Below are positions 48,801 to 57,547 of a DNA stretch of 64,000 nt, in pieces; position 1 is the first letter of the stretch, and each line of letters starts with the position of its first letter. The notes under the pieces are model-generated. The model did no database searches and was not told the DNA's origin. It saw only the letters and a list, made by a program, of their open reading frames with translations. Origin of the DNA: Streptomyces sp. 2114.4 (lineage in GTDB: Bacteria > Actinomycetota > Actinomycetes > Streptomycetales > Streptomycetaceae); contig NZ_FYEY01000001.1 of assembly GCF_900187385.1 (NCBI RefSeq), positions 496,001 to 560,000 of the forward strand, given 5' to 3'. Position numbers and translations under genes: made by a program.

Positions 48801-51800
48801 CACCGCCCACAGGACGGGGACCAGGTCGGCCGAGCGCGGCAGGGCCAGCGCCACCAGGGTCTCGGGTCCCGCCCCACGGCGGGCCAGCAGCCGGGCCAGG
48901 CGGTTGGCGCGCCGGTTCACCTCGTCGTAGGTGAGCCGGGTGTCCCCGCAGACCACGGCGGTCCGGCCGGGGGTGCGCAGGGTCTGCGCCTCCAGGAGCG
49001 CGGGCAGGGTGGTGTCCGGGCCCTCCTGCTGCGGAGCGTTCCAGGCTTCGAGCATGGTGCGCCGCTCGTCGTCGGTCAGCAGCGGCAGTTCGGCGACGGT
49101 CCGCTGCGGGCCGTCCGCCATCCCCTCCAGCAGGAGGTGCAGCTGACGGCTCATCCGGGCCACGGTGCGGGCGTCGAAGAGGTCGGTGTTGTACTCGACG
49201 GTCAGCCCGAAGGACCCGTCGCCGCGCGGCAGGAACTCCAGCACCAGGTCGAACCGTGCGGACGGGCGCGGCAGCGGATGCTCCTCGATCCGTACGCCGC
49301 CGGCTTCCTGCGGGTGCACCATGGCGGTCTGCTGGACGACCAGGACCTGCACCAGCGGGGTGCGGCTGGGGTCGCGCGGCGGGGCCAGCTCCTCGACGAC
49401 CCGGTCGAACGGGACGCCGTCGTGGCTGAAGGCGTCCAGCAGCGTCGCCCGCACGGTGTCCAGGAAGTGGTCGACGGTGGCGGCGGGGTCGACGTCGCTG
49501 CGCAGCACCAGGGTGTTGACGAAGAAGCCGGTGACCTCCTCCAGTTCGCGGTGGGTGCGCCCGTTGGTGACGGTGCCGAACACGATGTCGCGCCGGCCGG
49601 TGTAGCGGGAGAACAGCACCGAGGCCGCCCCGGCGAACAGGGTGAAGAGCGTCGTGCCCTTGGACCGGGCGAGTGCGCCGAGGCGTTCGGCCAGGTCGGC
49701 CGGCAGGTCGTGGCGGTGTGCCGCGCCGGACGTGGTGCGCACCGGCGGCCGGGGCCGGTCCGTGGGCAGGTCCAGCTGCGGCAGACCGGTGAGGTGCCGC
49801 CGCCAGTACGCGAGGCCGGCGGCGTGCCGGTCCGGGGCGGGGTGCGCGCGCTCCCACACGGCGAAGTCGGGGTACTGGAGGACCGGCTTCGCCAGGCCGT
49901 CCGGGCTGCCGTCCGCCTCGGCGGCGTACAGCGCGGCCAGTTCACGGACCAGCACGCCGACCGACCAGCCGTCGGTGACGATGTGGTGCTGGGCCAGGAG
50001 CAGCAGATGTTCCTCGTCGGCGAGCCGGACCAGCAGGGCCCGGGTCAGGGGGCCCTCGCGCAGGTCGTAGGGGGTCTCCAGCTCTTCGGTGAGCAGCCGC
50101 TCGGCCGCCGCGTCCCGGCTCTCGGCGGGGAGGGCGCCGAGGTCGACGGTGCGCAACGGCAGGGCGGCGGTGCTGTCGACGCGTTGCACACCGCGTCCGT
50201 CCACGGTGGTGAAGGTGGTGCGCAGGGAGTCGTGGCGGGCGGCGAGCCGGTCCAGGGCGCGGCGCAGCGCGGCGGCGTCCAGCAAACCGCCCAGGCGCAG
50301 CCCGACGCCGGTGTTGTACTCGGTGTCGCCGGCCGTCAGGTCGTCCAGGAACCACAGCCGTTGCTGGGCGCCGGACAGCGGCAGCGGACGGTCGCGCGGG
50401 ACCGGGGTGACCGGTGCCGCCGGGCCCGTGGTGTCCGGGTCGCCGAGGAGCGGCGCCAGTGCGGCGATCGTCCGGGCGGTGAACAGGTCACGCACGGACA
50501 GCCGGTCGCCGAGCTCTTCCCGGATCCGGGACAGCACCCGCACGGCGAGGACGGAGTCGCCGCCGAGCTCGAAGAAGTCGTCCCCGGTACCGATGGTGTG
50601 CACCGACAGCACCTTTGACCAGATGCCGGCCAGGGTCCGCTCGGTGGGTGTCCGGGGGGCGATATGGCCCTGTTCCGGGGCACGGGACGGTTCGGGTGCG
50701 GGGAGCGCCCGGCGGTCGATCTTGTGGTGTGCGGTCAGCGGGAAGGCGTCGAGGACGACGACCGCGGAGGGCACCATATGGGCCGGCAGGCTGCGGGAGA
50801 CCACGGCGCGCAACTCCGCGGGCTGCGGGGCCCGGACGGGGTCGGCCGGGGTGACGTAGGCGACGAGCCGCTGCCGTCCCGGCTCGTCCTCGCGGACGAC
50901 GACCACCGCTTCGCCGACGCGGGGGTGTTTGGCCAACACCGCCTCGATTTCCCCGGGTTCGATGCGGAAGCCGCGCACCTTGACCTGCCGGTCGGCCCGC
51001 CCGAGGAATTCCAGTTCACCGTCGGCGTGCCGGCGCACCAGGTCCCCGGTGCGGTAGAGCCTGGTGCCGGGCGGTCCGTACGGGTCGGCGACGAAGCGCG
51101 TGGCGGTCAGCCCCGGGCGGCCGAGGTAGCCGCGTGCCACTCCGGCGCCGCCCACGTACAGCTCGCCGCCCACGCCCGCCGGCACCGGTCGCATCTCCGC
51201 GTCCAGCACGTGGAGCCGGGTGTGCGGCAGCGGTCTGCCGATGGACGGGGTGCCGCCGCCCACGGCCAGCGGCCCGGTCCAGGACGCGACCACCGTGGCC
51301 TCGGTGGGACCGTAGGAATTGATCAGCCGGCGCCCGGCCGCCCAGCGGTCGGCCAGCTCGGCCGGGCATGCCTCGGCTCCCACGATCAGGGTCCGCAGGT
51401 CCGGCAGGCCGTGGTCGTCCGTCGGGGCGGGCACGGTCGCGAGCGCGGCGGGCGGGATGAGCGCGTGGGTGATGCGGTGGTCCGCCAGGACGGCCGCGAG
51501 TTCTTCGCCCAGCCACGGCCCGTCGGGCGGGACGACGAGGGTCGCCCCCGCCAGCAGGGAAATGCACAGCTCCAGGACGGAGGCGTCGAAGCTCGGGGAG
51601 GAGAACTGCAGGACGCGGGCGCCCGGCGCGACGTCGTACTGCGCGGCGGCCGCCGCGGCGAAGGGGCCCAGACCCGCGTGGGGCACCGTCACCCCCTTGG
51701 GAGTTCCGGTGGATCCCGAGGTGTAGATGACGTAGGCGGGGTGCTCGGCGCACAGCGGCGCGAGCCGGTCGCTGTCCTGCGGCGCACGGTCGAGGCCCGT

Positions 51801-52238
51801 GGGGGGCCGGGTCTGCGCCAGGTCGTCGATGACCGCGGCCGGCCGGGCGTCGGACAGCATCAGGGCGCGGCGTTCGGCGGGGTAGGCCGGGTCGACCGGC
51901 AGGAAGGCGCCGCCGGCCTTGGCCACGGCGAGTTCCGCGATGACGAGTTCGACCGAGCGCGGCAGTACCACCGCCACCGTCCGCTCCGGCCCCACCCCGC
52001 GTCCGATGAGGTCGTGGGCGAGGCGGTTGGCCAGCCGGTCGAGCTCGCGGTAGGACCAGGTCCGCCGCCCGTCCGTCACCGCGGGAGCGTGCGGGGTGCG
52101 GGTCACCCAGGCGGCGAACAGGTCCCCGAGCGCGGTGCCGGGACCCGGGCGGACCGGGCCGGGGCCGGGGACCGGGGGAACGGTCCGGTCCTGCGGCGAT
52201 GCGGGCTCCGGGGCTGAACTTTCGTGCTGGTCCGTCAT
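33588..52238 (-). CDS. Non-ribosomal peptide synthetase A, modules 1-5, initiating
   Basis: A 6216-residue cytoplasmic megasynthetase. Rough domain residues are A 35-525, T 530-600; C 615-1050, A 1065-1580, T 1590-1655, E 1670-2110; C 2125-2560, A 2575-3090, T 3100-3165, E 3180-3620; C 3640-4080, A 4095-4610, T 4615-4680, E 4695-5140; C 5155-5590, A 5605-6115, T 6125-6195. It starts directly with an adenylation domain, with no starter C, CoA-ligase or formyl domain, so the peptide should begin with a free amine. All catalytic motifs are intact (SGSTG, YGPTE, GGDS, HHxxxDGWS, EGHGRE). The first C is of LCL type and the three that follow E domains are of the D-accepting type, so domain chirality is self-consistent. 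ATG 52238 has GAAGGA upstream. It follows the thioesterase gene by 150 bp and overlaps nothing. The C-terminal tail [18 protein letters not shown] looks like a short docking helix. Confidence 0.97.
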   Translation of the reverse strand: MTDQHESSAPEPASPQDRTVPPVPGPGPVRPGPGTALGDLFAAWVTRTPHAPAVTDGRRTWSYRELDRLANRLAHDLIGRGVGPERTVAVVLPRSVELVIAELAVAKAGGAFLPVDPAYPAERRALMLSDARPAAVIDDLAQTRPPTGLDRAPQDSDRLAPLCAEHPAYVIYTSGSTGTPKGVTVPHAGLGPFAAAAAAQYDVAPGARVLQFSSPSFDASVLELCISLLAGATLVVPPDGPWLGEELAAVLADHRITHALIPPAALATVPAPTDDHGLPDLRTLIVGAEACPAELADRWAAGRRLINSYGPTEATVVASWTGPLAVGGGTPSIGRPLPHTRLHVLDAEMRPVPAGVGGELYVGGAGVARGYLGRPGLTATRFVADPYGPPGTRLYRTGDLVRRHADGELEFLGRADRQVKVRGFRIEPGEIEAVLAKHPRVGEAVVVVREDEPGRQRLVAYVTPADPVRAPQPAELRAVVSRSLPAHMVPSAVVVLDAFPLTAHHKIDRRALPAPEPSRAPEQGHIAPRTPTERTLAGIWSKVLSVHTIGTGDDFFELGGDSVLAVRVLSRIREELGDRLSVRDLFTARTIAALAPLLGDPDTTGPAAPVTPVPRDRPLPLSGAQQRLWFLDDLTAGDTEYNTGVGLRLGGLLDAAALRRALDRLAARHDSLRTTFTTVDGRGVQRVDSTAALPLRTVDLGALPAESRDAAAERLLTEELETPYDLREGPLTRALLVRLADEEHLLLLAQHHIVTDGWSVGVLVRELAALYAAEADGSPDGLAKPVLQYPDFAVWERAHPAPDRHAAGLAYWRRHLTGLPQLDLPTDRPRPPVRTTSGAAHRHDLPADLAERLGALARSKGTTLFTLFAGAASVLFSRYTGRRDIVFGTVTNGRTHRELEEVTGFFVNTLVLRSDVDPAATVDHFLDTVRATLLDAFSHDGVPFDRVVEELAPPRDPSRTPLVQVLVVQQTAMVHPQEAGGVRIEEHPLPRPSARFDLVLEFLPRGDGSFGLTVEYNTDLFDARTVARMSRQLHLLLEGMADGPQRTVAELPLLTDDERRTMLEAWNAPQQEGPDTTLPALLEAQTLRTPGRTAVVCGDTRLTYDEVNRRANRLARLLARRGAGPETLVALALPRSADLVPVLWAVLKAGAGYLPVDPGYPAERIRFMLTDAAPALVLTTRDTAGALPGGVERLILDDPETAAEWAGHTEDDLTDAERVRPLDPGHPAYVIYTSGSTGRPKGVVVTHRSVADLAAWAGAQFGAERLTHVVASTSLNFDVSVFELLCPLLSGGSIEVVADLPALADRPGTAPRQAGLLSGVPSVISRLLTRDTGTVTADTVVLAGEALPAQTVREILETMPSSQVANIYGPTEATVYATAWFADGDTPEQAPPIGRPVARTRCYVLDSMLRPQPPGVTGELYLGGRGLARGYLRRPGLTATRFLADPFAAPGSRMYRTGDLVRWTTDGELEYLGRADQQVKVRGFRIELGEVEEALLRCAGVAQAAAATRESGGHKRLIGYVVPAPGAELVPSAIRRLLGRSVPDYMVPATVVVLDAMPLNPNGKLDRGRLPDPDWTTAGTADYAAPRTATERALATVWADVLRVERVGVDDNFFSLGGDSILSIQVVAQARQAGLAVTSRDVYRHQTVAALAQCVDAAGQPAPGPDPEAETTGPAPLTPIQHWLFETDPGRAGHFAQTMSVELADGLDATALEAALHDVVAHHDALRSRFVRDGDGRWHQHIDRDAPGFALQRHTGPDDDAPHHGPFDLSRGPLLRAVLHDRGTTLPPVLHLAVHHLVVDGVSWRLLLEDLDRAYRARRAGADAALPPKSSPLRHWAKRLTGHAETGGFQDETAYWTALARTCDPALPADLNGANTYASARSVTVRLTPADTSAVLHTLPGAFRTQVNDVLLSALGRVLHEWTGRDRVPVDLEGHGREELFCDVDLSRTVGWFTTRYPVALTVAPDADPCTVLKSVKEQLRAVPGRGLGYGVQRHLIRPEGLPGTPTADISFNYLGQFGTPGGDGSLYRGPYRELALDADPAAPRPHALEVVGRLDGDALEFTWFYSAHLHHEETVARLAGDFVRALGDIARDAARPGAGGRTPSDFPLAALDQPTVDRLVGDGSTVEDIHPLTPTQAGMLFHRLSQDDQSVYFQQLTFVLDGVPDPQALAAAWQQVTDRTPVLRGRVVWQDVPEPLLVVERDVTVPVTQLDWRDLPDDERRAALRELLDRDRRRGIDLGSAPLLRLALARLSDTEVQVVWSFHHLVLDGWSLFQVLSDVFRCHAALRGTAADGAEPAEAGLPSRRPFRDYVAWLQERDWAEAERHWQTRLDGWSEPTALPYDREPREAHRAESTAAVRLSLPAATTRRLDHLAKDAGLTMNTLVQGAWALLLARQTGRREVVFGTTVSGRPPELPGVEAMNGLFIATVPTRLTVPADGTLTAWLRRVQEIQTEDRRFDFVPLARLKAFCDLPERAPLFDSIVVFENYPVGGDLAAAHGLRLTGLDGIETTNYPLSLVAYPGQELALRLGYDPELFDAATVERMGEYLTVLLEGLATDDRRPPARLPVLGAAHRRQVVEEWNATAAPLPEGTVAELFAAQARRTPDAMALDAGDTRLTYRELDARTDALGRRLAGLGVRPESPVGVLMDRSAALVIAQLALVKAGGVYVPLDGRAPRERLRQVLAETTAELVLTDAAWEEAAREAAPGGRTLLVTDEAAPAAAPAPQGTPLPALHPDNALYLMFTSGSTGRPKGVAVRHRDVVALAFDRAFDGHDRVLVHSPQAFDAATYELWVPLLRGGRAVLAPPADVDATTVSRAIREQGVTCLWLTAGLFRLLSQEDPGCLRGAREVWTGGEAVPGAAVRRVLDACPDLTVVDGYGPTETTTFATRRAFRPGDPLPAALPIGRPLDNTRVYVLDDALQPQPPGIPGELYVAGAGLARGYAGRPGATAERYLADPFGPAGTRMYRTGDIVRWSADGELHFVGRADDQIKIRGFRVEPAEIEAVLTRHAAVAEAVVTVPEDGGRKRLVAYLVPAPETTVPQAQELRAHLAAELPDYMVPAAFVTLDALPLTGNGKVDRRRLPAPDRSAATAGEHRAPRTEAERILAEIWCTLLGLDRVGVEDNFFMLGGDSILSIQVVSRARRAGLTLTPRDLFRHPTVAALAAATGAAAPLSGTGPVSGDVALTPIQHWFLDARPQHPGYFNQSLVIELAEEPDPRALHEALHALWAHHDALRSRFTQRADGTWHQHCPAPGAGGPQLLRVHDLAGKDETECAAAVEAAMAEAHAGFRLDTGPLLAARLFTGARDLPPRLFLAVHHLVVDGVSWRVLLEDLESTYRQARNGDPVAPPARTTSVQEWARRLHEHTEAGGFDGERAHWSAVAPHCAAPLPVDADGTNTIADLRSVTVRLDRQRTGDLLQKVPGVYRTQINDVLLTALGRVLADWTGERTVAVGLEGHGREDHLFEGVDLSRTVGWFTSLFPVALDVPDGDWAAALKSVKEQLRAVPGRGLGHGALRHLAGAAELTGTPQPRISFNYLGRFDWSGDGGLIRAVHGGLDGAAAPGTVRPHLLDVVGRVEDRCLELTWYYSGEVHREETVTALAAGMLTALEDIVAHCAGPDAGGRTPSDYPLARLDQAAVDRVAADGRAVEDIYPLTPMQAGMLFHSLMDPDSHTYFNQVQLVLSGVTDPAALATAWQQTADANPMLRTRLVWAETAEPLQVVQTRATVPVTHHDWSGWTPEASEHALTTLLAEDRAAGLDLAAAPLMRLALIKLSDDRVRLVWTFHHILLDGWSAAQVFDEICERYAALTAGRRPEVPSRPPFGSYLRWLAEQDGTQAERHWRTALAGFTSPTELPRDRRPLEAHRASSSGSVHVTLDEADSARLRETAQHAGLTMNTVLQGAWGLLLSRYSNSDDVVFGTTVSGRPAALPGVESMVGLFINTLPTRVRVDGRRALLDWLRDVQTAQSEARRYDFVSLADLQTWSEVPRGTGLFDSIVVFENYPFDSDALARHGLGIQQERDLEPTNYPLSVVVAPGERLTVALDYDPAAFDVATVERLGTCLRVLLTEMAADPDRRLGDLPLLTADERGRILREFGGTAVAQPRRVLPQVFEEQADRTPHATAVLSGHDRLTYQELNARANRLARLLIASGAGPERFVALALPRTADLIVALLAVLKSGAGYLPVDPKYPSERVSFLFDDIGPDIVLTTAALAGRLPEGPATRIALDDPATADRLAGLSAADLGDDERTGALLPAHPAYVIHTSGSTGLPKGVVATHGSVVALADWAAGEFGGRGLAHVVASTSLNFDVSVFEIFSPLLSGGCVEIVSDLLALAERSAPWTASLLSAVPSALGQLLAEDTVHVTADTVVLAGEGLAARTVREVRAAVPGCRVANIYGPTEATVYATAWYCDPADPDRTPPIGSPVAGARAYVLDPHLRPVPVGVPGELYLAGTGVARGYFARPGLTARRFLADPYGPAGERMYRTGDLVRWDADGQLEYLGRGDDQVKVRGFRIELGEVEAALARHPEVAEAAARVVETDGHKRLVGYVVTRGAADADPAAVRAFLARSLPDHLVPAVVVPLERLPLGATGKLDRRALPAPDWAAPAAGYVPPRTDTEQTLAGIWAEVLGVDRVGAEDNYFALGGDSILSIQIVSAARRAGLALTPRHLFVHQTVAALAAAAAQLPATASTAEQGPVVGEVPLTPVQHWLFDSVPDSPGHFTQSLSFQLAAEVDEGALRAALAAVLEHHDALRTVYEITGGGHWRQYTAAPGAAPALEVHDLAHLEPQDRAAELRRLTADLCAGFDLATGPLLKTVLCHLGDQDRPVLLLAAHHLVVDAVSWRIILEDLDTAYGRVRAGERAALGPKTTSFRAWAQRLHDHTAAGGFDGELAHWSAADGLTELPTDHTGRNCADSEDTVTVRLEAEETRRLLQDVPDVYRTRINDVLLCALGRVLARWTGHDRVRIGLEGHGREEIFDDIDLSRTVGWFTTMFPVALDLPPHADLATALKSAKEGLRALPGHGLGHGALRRLRTPKAPGLPADPQIAFNYLGQQDWSASGGDGLLHAPYGALEGDMDRAAERPHLIDIVGMVADKRLEFTWSYSKNLHLRSTVAGLAEEMAAELREIVRHCAEPAAGGRTPSDFPLVRLDQETVDRLVGDGRDVTDVYPLTPTQTGMVFHGLDQPDHGLYVEQATFVLDGVTDSRLLAAAWQQVVDRTPVLRSAVVLHEVPVPLQTVHRSVTLPVTRLDWSALTQERRDDELARLLAEDQGRGLALDRAPLLRLTLIRLSPAEVRVVWTFHHVLLDGWSVFQVLSDVFSCHAALAGGTAPDLPERRPFADYAAWLAAHDTAPAEQHWRTALAGLTAPTPLPYDRRPAPGAPTRAGTWLSERLGERESAALQDFARRHHLTLNTVVQGVWGLLLARWSGEREVCFGTTVSGRPADLPGADAITGLFINTLPVRCDVDGGAAPADWLGALQSAQADARGFDHVPLSDLRGWSELPAGTPLFESLVVFENYPINDTAATAHGLSVRDLHALEATNYPLTVVISPDTRLSVELGYDPRYFEESTARSLAAQLVHTLGALAETGGATTVDGIDILPPDERERLTGPAAGRPGAAAAGDPVPAAPLAALVEAAVDRWPDAAAVSAPDLRLSFAQLEARANRLAHHLLTRGTGPGDLVALVLPRSADMVVAQLATAKTGAAYLPVDPGYPAERIALMLRDAAPAVTLEAPEVHDLLAAGDDAAPAPRPTDRDRVRPLDLDDPAYVIYTSGSTGTPKGVVVTHRGLAAFAAAEADHYRVRPGDRVLAFATPSFDASVLELCMALPAGAALVVPPPGPLLGAQLAEVLRTERITHTLLPPAALATVPPATAGTLPDLRTLIVGADACGADLVARWAPHHRMINSYGPTETTVVATWSGPLAPDGAAPPIGRPRAGSRAYVLDGRLRPVADGVPGELWISGPSLARGYLHRPGLTATRFLADPYGAPGERMYRTGDLVRRDAGGELHYLGRTDHQMKLRGHRIEAGEVEAALAAHPAVRDAVVAVREDEPGTPRLVAYLLAAPDAEIPAGAELRTFAARTLPGHMVPSAFVVLERFPLTENGKTDRAALPAPGPDPQEPAAQVAPRTPTEQFLADVWSEALGTAVGAEDDFFALGGDSLRSLRITSRVNETFGVELTPRDVLTARTVAALADLVEEHVLRELEDAARGTSDHNER
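36804..41363 (-). other. NRPS module 4 (C-A-T-E), unassigned D-residue
   Basis: D-accepting C domain (HHILLDGWS), A domain, carrier and epimerase. The pocket reads D-V-F-A-V-A-I-V-Y, differing from module 2 only at position 278 (A for G), so the same or a very similar residue is expected. Boundaries are approximate. Confidence 0.7.
41364..45893 (-). other. NRPS module 3 (C-A-T-E), predicted D-Val
   Basis: D-accepting C domain (HHLVLDGWS), A domain, carrier and epimerase. The pocket reads D-A-Y-W-W-G-G-T-F, a valine-type code. Boundaries are approximate. Confidence 0.78.
45894..50438 (-). other. NRPS module 2 (C-A-T-E), unassigned D-residue
   Basis: LCL C domain (HHIVTDGWS), A domain, carrier and epimerase. 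The pocket reads D-V-F-G-V-A-I-V-Y, which I cannot match to a known code; it is hydrophobic and nearly identical to module 4. Boundaries are approximate. Confidence 0.7.
50439..52238 (-). other. NRPS module 1 (A-T, loading), predicted L-aromatic residue
   Basis: Adenylation and carrier domains only. The pocket reads D-A-L-L-I-G-S-V-V, the same as modules 5 and 10 and of the DALxxGxVV form known from Tyr/Trp/Phe codes; the exact residue is not settled. No E domain is present, so the first residue stays L, which agrees with the LCL C domain of module 2. Boundaries are approximate. Confidence 0.7.
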
Positions 52239-52388
52239 GGAGATGGGTCCTTCTCAGCGGGGACGGGCAGTGCGGCAGGACATCGGGCGGCCCGGAAGAG
52301 CGGTCCCGGGCGGGGCGCCGGAGCGTTCGGACGCGCCGGGTGCGAGAGAGCGGGGAGTCGCACCCGGTGGGTCCGCGGCAGGCCCGAT

Positions 52389-53744
52389 TCAGGCGGTGAC
52401 GGTACGGCGGGCCGTGCGGCCGGAGATCTGGACGCGGTCGATGGCGCCGCTCTCCGGGTCTCGCACGAAGCGTCCGCCGGGATGGCGGCGGCCGGACGCG
52501 GGATCCACCAGGTCACAGGTCAGATCCGGATAACAGACCAGAGGCGCGGGGGTGTCGCCGTTCACCGTCAGCGTCAGGGAGCCGTCGGAGTCTGCCGCGA
52601 TCCGGTACTCGACGGTGCCGTTGTGGTAGGTCCCGGCGCACTGGGGAAGTGCGACGGCGCGGCCGCGCTCGGGCGGGCGCGTGGCCGAGGGAACCTGCAC
52701 TCCGGTGATCCGGTCGAGGTCTTCGGCCAGTTCGTGCCACAGCGCGGTGCCGTTGTTGGCGTTGCTGGTGAAGGCGACCACCGTGCCGCTGTCCGGTTCG
52801 GCCCGCAGATGGCAGGAGGTGCCCTGGGCGTTGCCGTCGTGTCCGCACCACTGCTGGGCGCCCTGCTGGAAGAGGGCGAGGCCCAGGCCCCATGCGTCCG
52901 CCAGAACGCCCGGGGCGGCGCCCGGTACGGGGCGGCGCATCTCCTCGGCGGCGTCGGGTGTCAGCACCGTGCGGGGGCCGTGCCCGATCAGGGCCCGGCC
53001 CAGAGCCACCAGGTCGAGCGCGCTGGCCAGCAGGGCGCCCGCCGGGGCCTCCACCGGCGCCAGGTTCTGCTGCACCGCAAGCACCCGGCCCGAGGTCGGG
53101 TTCACGGAGTGGCCGCGGGCCACCGGACGCGCCGGCGCGCGGTCGCCGAGGAAGGCGGGCACGGTGCCCAGGGGCTCCAGGAGCAGCGCCCGCACGGCTT
53201 CCTGCCAGGGCATGCCCGTCACCGTTTCGATCAGCCGGCCGGCGGCGACATACCCGGCGTTGGAGTAGGAGAAGCCGCTGCCGGGCGCGCACACCGTGTC
53301 CCGGCCGGAACAGTGCGCGGACAGGTAACGGGCGGGCGTCAGTGCCGCCGCGTCGTCCGAGTCGGGCCCGGTCGGGAGCCCGCCGGTGTGGCTGAGCAGC
53401 TGCCGTACGGTGAGGTGCGGCGCCCGCCGCAGCTCCGGCACATGTGTGCCGACGAGGTCGGTCAGCTCGAGGTCACCGTCGTCGGCCAGGAGCTGGACCA
53501 CCGCGGCCGTGTAGGGCTTGGTGACGGAGCCCAGCGGCACCGCCGTGTCCGCGGTGAACATCTCGCCGGTGGTGACGTCCGCCTCGCCCGTCTGGACGGT
53601 GTATGTCACCGAGTCGACCTGCACGGCGAGTTGGGCTCCTGGCACCTGGTGGGTGCGCGCGAGCGTGTCCAGACGCTCTTGTAAGAGGCGTCGTATGTGG
53701 GTCGGCTGCCGGCTCGCGACCTGAGCACTCGAAGCATGCGGCAT
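52389..53744 (-). CDS. Stand-alone penicillin-binding-protein-type thioesterase (SurE-like peptide cyclase)
   Basis: A 451-residue serine hydrolase of the beta-lactamase / PBP fold. The three active-site motifs are SVTK (S73, K76), YSN (Y160-N162) and GHDG (H301-G303), followed by a C-terminal beta domain (about residues 350-451). There is no signal peptide, unlike secreted beta-lactamases and DD-peptidases, so it works in the cytoplasm. The length, motifs and position between the P450 and the first NRPS gene fit SurE-type enzymes, which take a peptide from the last carrier domain and close it head to tail, using an L residue at the N-terminus and a D residue at the C-terminus. The NRPS lacks its own thioesterase and ends in an E domain, as expected for this partner. 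ATG 53744 follows GGGAG; an upstream extension to 53915 is low-complexity. A plain esterase or a self-resistance beta-lactamase is the alternative. Confidence 0.85.
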   Translation of the reverse strand: MPHASSAQVASRQPTHIRRLLQERLDTLARTHQVPGAQLAVQVDSVTYTVQTGEADVTTGEMFTADTAVPLGSVTKPYTAAVVQLLADDGDLELTDLVGTHVPELRRAPHLTVRQLLSHTGGLPTGPDSDDAAALTPARYLSAHCSGRDTVCAPGSGFSYSNAGYVAAGRLIETVTGMPWQEAVRALLLEPLGTVPAFLGDRAPARPVARGHSVNPTSGRVLAVQQNLAPVEAPAGALLASALDLVALGRALIGHGPRTVLTPDAAEEMRRPVPGAAPGVLADAWGLGLALFQQGAQQWCGHDGNAQGTSCHLRAEPDSGTVVAFTSNANNGTALWHELAEDLDRITGVQVPSATRPPERGRAVALPQCAGTYHNGTVEYRIAADSDGSLTLTVNGDTPAPLVCYPDLTCDLVDPASGRRHPGGRFVRDPESGAIDRVQISGRTARRTVTA

Positions 53745-53926
53745 GAGAAAGGAACTCCCGGAACTCGAACTCACGGGGGTTGGCGCGCCTGCCTGCCGTG
53801 ACGGCAAACCCGCGCACGGCGCGGACGGACCAGCCCCTGGGCCTGATCGCCGAGGGAACTCGGCAACCGATCTCCTCGCGTGCGCCCGGCGGTTGGTGCC
53901 GGGCACGCTCTTCACTGCGAACGGCG

Positions 53927-55135
53927 CTATGCCCTCCGCACCTCCACCGGCAGACGACGTGCACTGACGATGACGGCCGGATTCTGGAACTCGACCTCAC
54001 GGCGGCTCGGGATGGTGAGGCAGGAGAAACGGTCCAGCAGTTGCCGGAGCGCGATGCGTGCCTCCAGCCTGGCCAGGGGTGCGCCGAAGCAGAAGTGAAT
54101 GCCGTGGCCGAAGGTCAGGTGCGGGTTGGGGCTGCGCATCACGTGAAAGGTGTCGGGGTCGGTGAACCGTGCCGGGTCGCGGTTGGCGGTGGCCAGGTGG
54201 GCCATCAGGATGGCGTCGGCGGGGAGGGTCCGGCCGCCGAGCTCGACCTCACGGGTGGTGCGGCGCCCCAGTTCGGGGAAGGGCGGCAGCCAGCGCAGCA
54301 CCTCCTCGATGGCGTCCGGCAGCCGGCCGGGTTCGGCGCGCACCTGCGCGGCGGCCTCGGGGTGCTCGTCGAAGCTGAGCACGGCGTTGCCCAGCAGGGC
54401 GGTGGTGGTGATGTGCCCGGCGACCAGCAGCAGGGCCACAAAGCCGACGATCTCCTGGTCCGCCAGGCGTACGCCGTCCACTTCGGCCTGCAGCAGCCTG
54501 CTGGTCAGTCCCTCGCCGGGATGTTTCCGGTGGTGGCGGATGTGCTCGAGGATGTAGCCGTTCATCTCGCGCACGGTGGGGGCGATGGAGTCCAGTGCGC
54601 GCTCGATATCGCTCATGTCCAGCGATTCGCCGATCTCGTCCCCGCCGAAGAGCGTGCCCGCCCACTCCTGGAACAGTCCGCGGTCAGCGGCCGGCACACC
54701 GAGCAGCTCGGCTATCACGAGGATGGGCAGCGGGTAGGCCAGCGCGTCCACCACGTCGAACCGGTCGCGGTCCCCGACGGCATCGAGCAGTTCCGCCGTG
54801 ATGGCGTGGATCCTCGGTTCGAGTCCGGCAACGACCCGCGGGGTGAACGCCTGGCTGACGAGGGTGCGCAGCTTGCGGTGCTCCGGCGGGTCCATGCCGA
54901 CGAAGTTGCCCTGGCGGAAGGTCTCGAAGTCCGGCTGGGTGGGGGTCAGTCCGGAGAAGTCCGAGGAGAACGTCGCCGGGTCGGCGAGGACCGCGGCCAC
55001 GCTCCGGTGATCCAGCACCTGCCAGACGTTCTGCCCCTCGTCATGGCGCACGGGATCGGTCTCGCCCAAGCTACTCCACCGGCCGACCAGATCGTCGAAG
55101 ACGAAAGGTGCCTCTTTCAGTTCGTTGCTGGTCAC
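53927..55135 (-). CDS. Cytochrome P450 (class I bacterial), tailoring enzyme candidate
   Basis: A 402-residue soluble P450. The haem loop is FGHGIHFCFG with the thiolate ligand at Cys349, the K-helix ExxR is E278-R281, and the I-helix reads AGHITTT at 239-245. In the last motif the acidic residue that usually precedes the conserved Thr (AGxE/D-T) is Ile242. It starts with GTG at 55135 behind GGGAG. It is the first gene of the minus-strand peptide locus, 182 bp upstream of the thioesterase gene, so hydroxylation or cross-linking of the peptide or of a carrier-bound amino acid is the likely role. No ferredoxin gene is adjacent, so electron partners must come from elsewhere. Confidence 0.9.
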   Translation of the reverse strand: MTSNELKEAPFVFDDLVGRWSSLGETDPVRHDEGQNVWQVLDHRSVAAVLADPATFSSDFSGLTPTQPDFETFRQGNFVGMDPPEHRKLRTLVSQAFTPRVVAGLEPRIHAITAELLDAVGDRDRFDVVDALAYPLPILVIAELLGVPAADRGLFQEWAGTLFGGDEIGESLDMSDIERALDSIAPTVREMNGYILEHIRHHRKHPGEGLTSRLLQAEVDGVRLADQEIVGFVALLLVAGHITTTALLGNAVLSFDEHPEAAAQVRAEPGRLPDAIEEVLRWLPPFPELGRRTTREVELGGRTLPADAILMAHLATANRDPARFTDPDTFHVMRSPNPHLTFGHGIHFCFGAPLARLEARIALRQLLDRFSCLTIPSRREVEFQNPAVIVSARRLPVEVRRA

Positions 55136-56996
55136 CGGTTCTCCCTGAAGTACGGGTCCGGGAGGGTTCGTTCCTCCCCGGCGGTTATGCGCTGGACTGA
55201 TCGGCGGCCATACCCCTCGAAAAGACGGAGCGCCGCATGACGCAACAGGCTTACTATCACAGCCCTTTCATGACCTTGATTGCCTTCGGATTAATTTTGT
55301 ACTTCCTGTGCAAGAATTGGCGAAGCCGGGTTCGGCACACGGATTCCAGCACGGTGTCGCGGCATCCCGAAAAGGGCATCAGGATCTCCCGACGGCATGA
55401 ACACCCATAGGGATACGCGAACATGACCACCGAAAGGCATGCCGATAAGGCCGCCGTACCGCTCCCGCGACGCATTGCCTGCGCAGGCCGATAAACCCCT
55501 GATTCCGCGTTACGTGTACGGCGCGTGGCGCGGTAGCACCGCCCTCACTCGCCGGGCTGCCGGTTCCTGCGGCGCCTGCATACCACTGCGGGTGCAATCA
55601 ACGGCGACAGCAGCAGAAAAGCAGCCTCGGCGGCCGCCCGGTACACCCCCGCGCACCGACCGACGACTCACACGCAGCGAAGCCACCGCTGACCATCTCG
55701 TTACCACACATCCCCCACTGAAAGCCCCCACACAGGACACGTGCCAGGCGCCCCCACGCACGTAAAGGTGGGCGATCCGCGCACGAGTCAACGGCGCACC
55801 CGAAAGGCACGAGAGAAACGCAAAACACTACCGGCGGGTACAGTTTGATGTTGTCAACGCTCCGCGCCCCCGGGCGCTTTCACGCCAGTCCAGCTTGACC
55901 GACAGTCTTCACTCCCAGTCATACAATAGCAACCCCCTGCGGTTTGACTGAGCGTGATTTCTATACCCATTCACCTCTGCTCGCCAGTAGGCCGCGAGCG
56001 ACCCCTGTTGCTCATGAGGCAAGCAATTTTCGACCGCCCGTTCGAACCAACTGCGGGGAAGTGGGTATTCAGCGCTTCCCGGAGAGCGGCAAGGCGCTCC
56101 AAGGGGGCCACTCTTCCCCGCCGCAGGATGATGCCACCACTGCTCCGCGGCAAGTGCCAGACCTTGGCAAACCACTGCGGGCAGAGCAAGCCACAAGAGC
56201 AGATCCGGGCCAGGGCCCAGGCCGCCACCGGCGTACCGGAAGGCGTTCGCCGGCGCCGCGCCCACCGCACAGCCGGGCAGGCCAGGCCCCGCATCCACCG
56301 CGCTCATCGGCCACGATGACCGGCCTCCGGGGTCGTTGACCGGCCAACGCCGCCGCCCGCTCGGTGGCTTGCTTTCGACGTCCGGTTAATTGGCTGGATT
56401 CCATGCCTTGCGGCCGATGCGAACGCGGCAGTAACCACTTCGGAGCCGCTTACCCGGAAAGAGATGACGTATTTGTTGCCGATGGGCAAGCAGTTGGTGA
56501 AGTCAGCGTCGAATATGCCCCGGCAGGGCGTGCCGCTCTCGGTCCGGGGCGGCGCGGGCCCCCTCGCGGGAGGCGGCAACCCCGCACGCCTGAAGCCGCG
56601 AAGGTCCGCACGCCGGCCGGACGACCCCGTCGGTGATGCCCCGGCGCGCCGGGAATTGCCGTACTTCGCCGCCGCGTTGTCGCCGGATAGCCGCTGCACG
56701 GTCAACTTGCCCTCGGAGGGACCCAGTTGCACCAAATACTTCCGGGCAGGGCGGCGGTGCGGCCCCGCGGCCGTGGTGCCACAGGTTCCGAACGAGCGGC
56801 GCGATGTGGGACAGTGAGGTGACGGAACAGCCTGGTTCGGCTCGTGAGTCTTGCTCACCCGGTGCTCCGAGAAGCGGGATGTGATCCCCGGCAGCTCCTG
56901 CCGTGGCGGCCCGCAACCGCCGGACCGCACGCGGCACCTGCCGTGTGCCCGCAGCGTTGCGGCTGCTGGAGACTGCCACCCCGACTCTTTGAGGGC
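55136..56996. other. 1.86-kb region upstream of the peptide locus without a recognisable gene
   Basis: Short frames exist on both strands but none has a family signature together with a sound start. The segment 55255-55345 is AT-rich for this genome and contains a minus-strand frame ending RTRLRQFLHRKYKINPKAIK, with no homologue that I know. A further AT-rich patch lies at 55840-55960, and 56380-56520 also drops in GC. The promoter of the P450-NRPS transcript should lie at the left end. The rest may be decayed coding DNA or the edge of the cluster. Confidence 0.5.
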
Positions 56997-57341
56997 ATGA
57001 TTCCTTTCACCATCAGCACCCAGTATCTGGACGACACCGTGCTGCTCATGGTCTGCGGTGAGATCGACCGCGCCTGCGAGCCCGCGTGTGACCGCGTCCT
57101 CGCCTCACTGCCCGCAACGCTGGCCGGGGTGGTCCTGGACATGCAGAACGTGCCGTTCATGGACGTGACGGGCCTGCACTTCCTGTGCGCCCTGCACCGC
57201 CAGACCGCCCGCCATGACACCCGTCTGCACACCCGCGGCTGGCAGGCACAACCGCGATACGTCCTGGATTCGGCCCTGCACCTCGACCTCCGGGGCGCCG
57301 ACCTGAACACCGCGGTACGCGCGGCGCTCGACCTGCTGTAG
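56997..57341 (+). CDS. STAS-domain protein (anti-sigma-factor antagonist-like)
   Basis: A 114-residue single-domain protein: beta strand VLLMVCGEIDRACEPA, then GVVLDMQNVPFMDVTGLHFLCALHR (about residues 41-65), the place where STAS proteins carry the regulatory serine or threonine (here the DVTGL motif, Thr in place of the usual Ser). Such proteins bind anti-sigma factors or act in partner-switching stress pathways. ATG 56997 follows GAGGG; upstream in-frame codons look non-coding. No kinase or sigma gene is next to it. Confidence 0.75.
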   Translation: MIPFTISTQYLDDTVLLMVCGEIDRACEPACDRVLASLPATLAGVVLDMQNVPFMDVTGLHFLCALHRQTARHDTRLHTRGWQAQPRYVLDSALHLDLRGADLNTAVRAALDLL

Positions 57342-57468
57342 AGGTCTCCCCCGCAACCTGCCTTCGTGGTCTGACGTCGCGGGGCACAGGGACGGCGGTC
57401 GCGGGCGGCGGTCGCGGGCGTGCCGGCGGAGCGGTCGCGCGCGTCCGCACGGGCCCTACGGCAGCGAA

Positions 57469-57512
57469 AAGCCGAGGGGTCCGGCCGGTCGGCGGTCCGG
57501 TCCCCTCGGCTT
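57469..57512. terminator. Bidirectional terminator between STAS protein and permease
   Basis: AAGCCGAGGGG (57469-57479) pairs perfectly with CCCCTCGGCTT (57502-57512); the 22-nt interior can fold further through CCGG pairs. It lies between the ends of the two convergent genes. Confidence 0.7.
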
Positions 57513-57547
57513 GCGGGACATCAGGTCACACGGTGGTCATGGGGCGG

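Noticed and set aside
52389..53744. Secreted beta-lactamase as the reading of the serine hydrolase
   Set aside because: There is no signal peptide, and its position beside an NRPS without a thioesterase that ends in an E domain fits a SurE-like cyclase better. It remains the named alternative.
53745..53915. N-terminal extension of the PBP-type thioesterase
   Set aside because: The 57 extra residues are low-complexity and basic, with no ribosome binding site at 53915; the ATG at 53744 gives a normal family length.
55909..56307. Small minus-strand protein ending ...NHAQSNRRGLLLYDWE
   Set aside because: It has no recognised motif, competing frames overlap on both strands, and no convincing start signal is seen; it was left inside the gene-free region.
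56304..56930. Minus-strand frame of 208 residues upstream of the STAS gene
   Set aside because: Arg/Pro/Gly-rich segments, no family match, and two other frames are equally open there.
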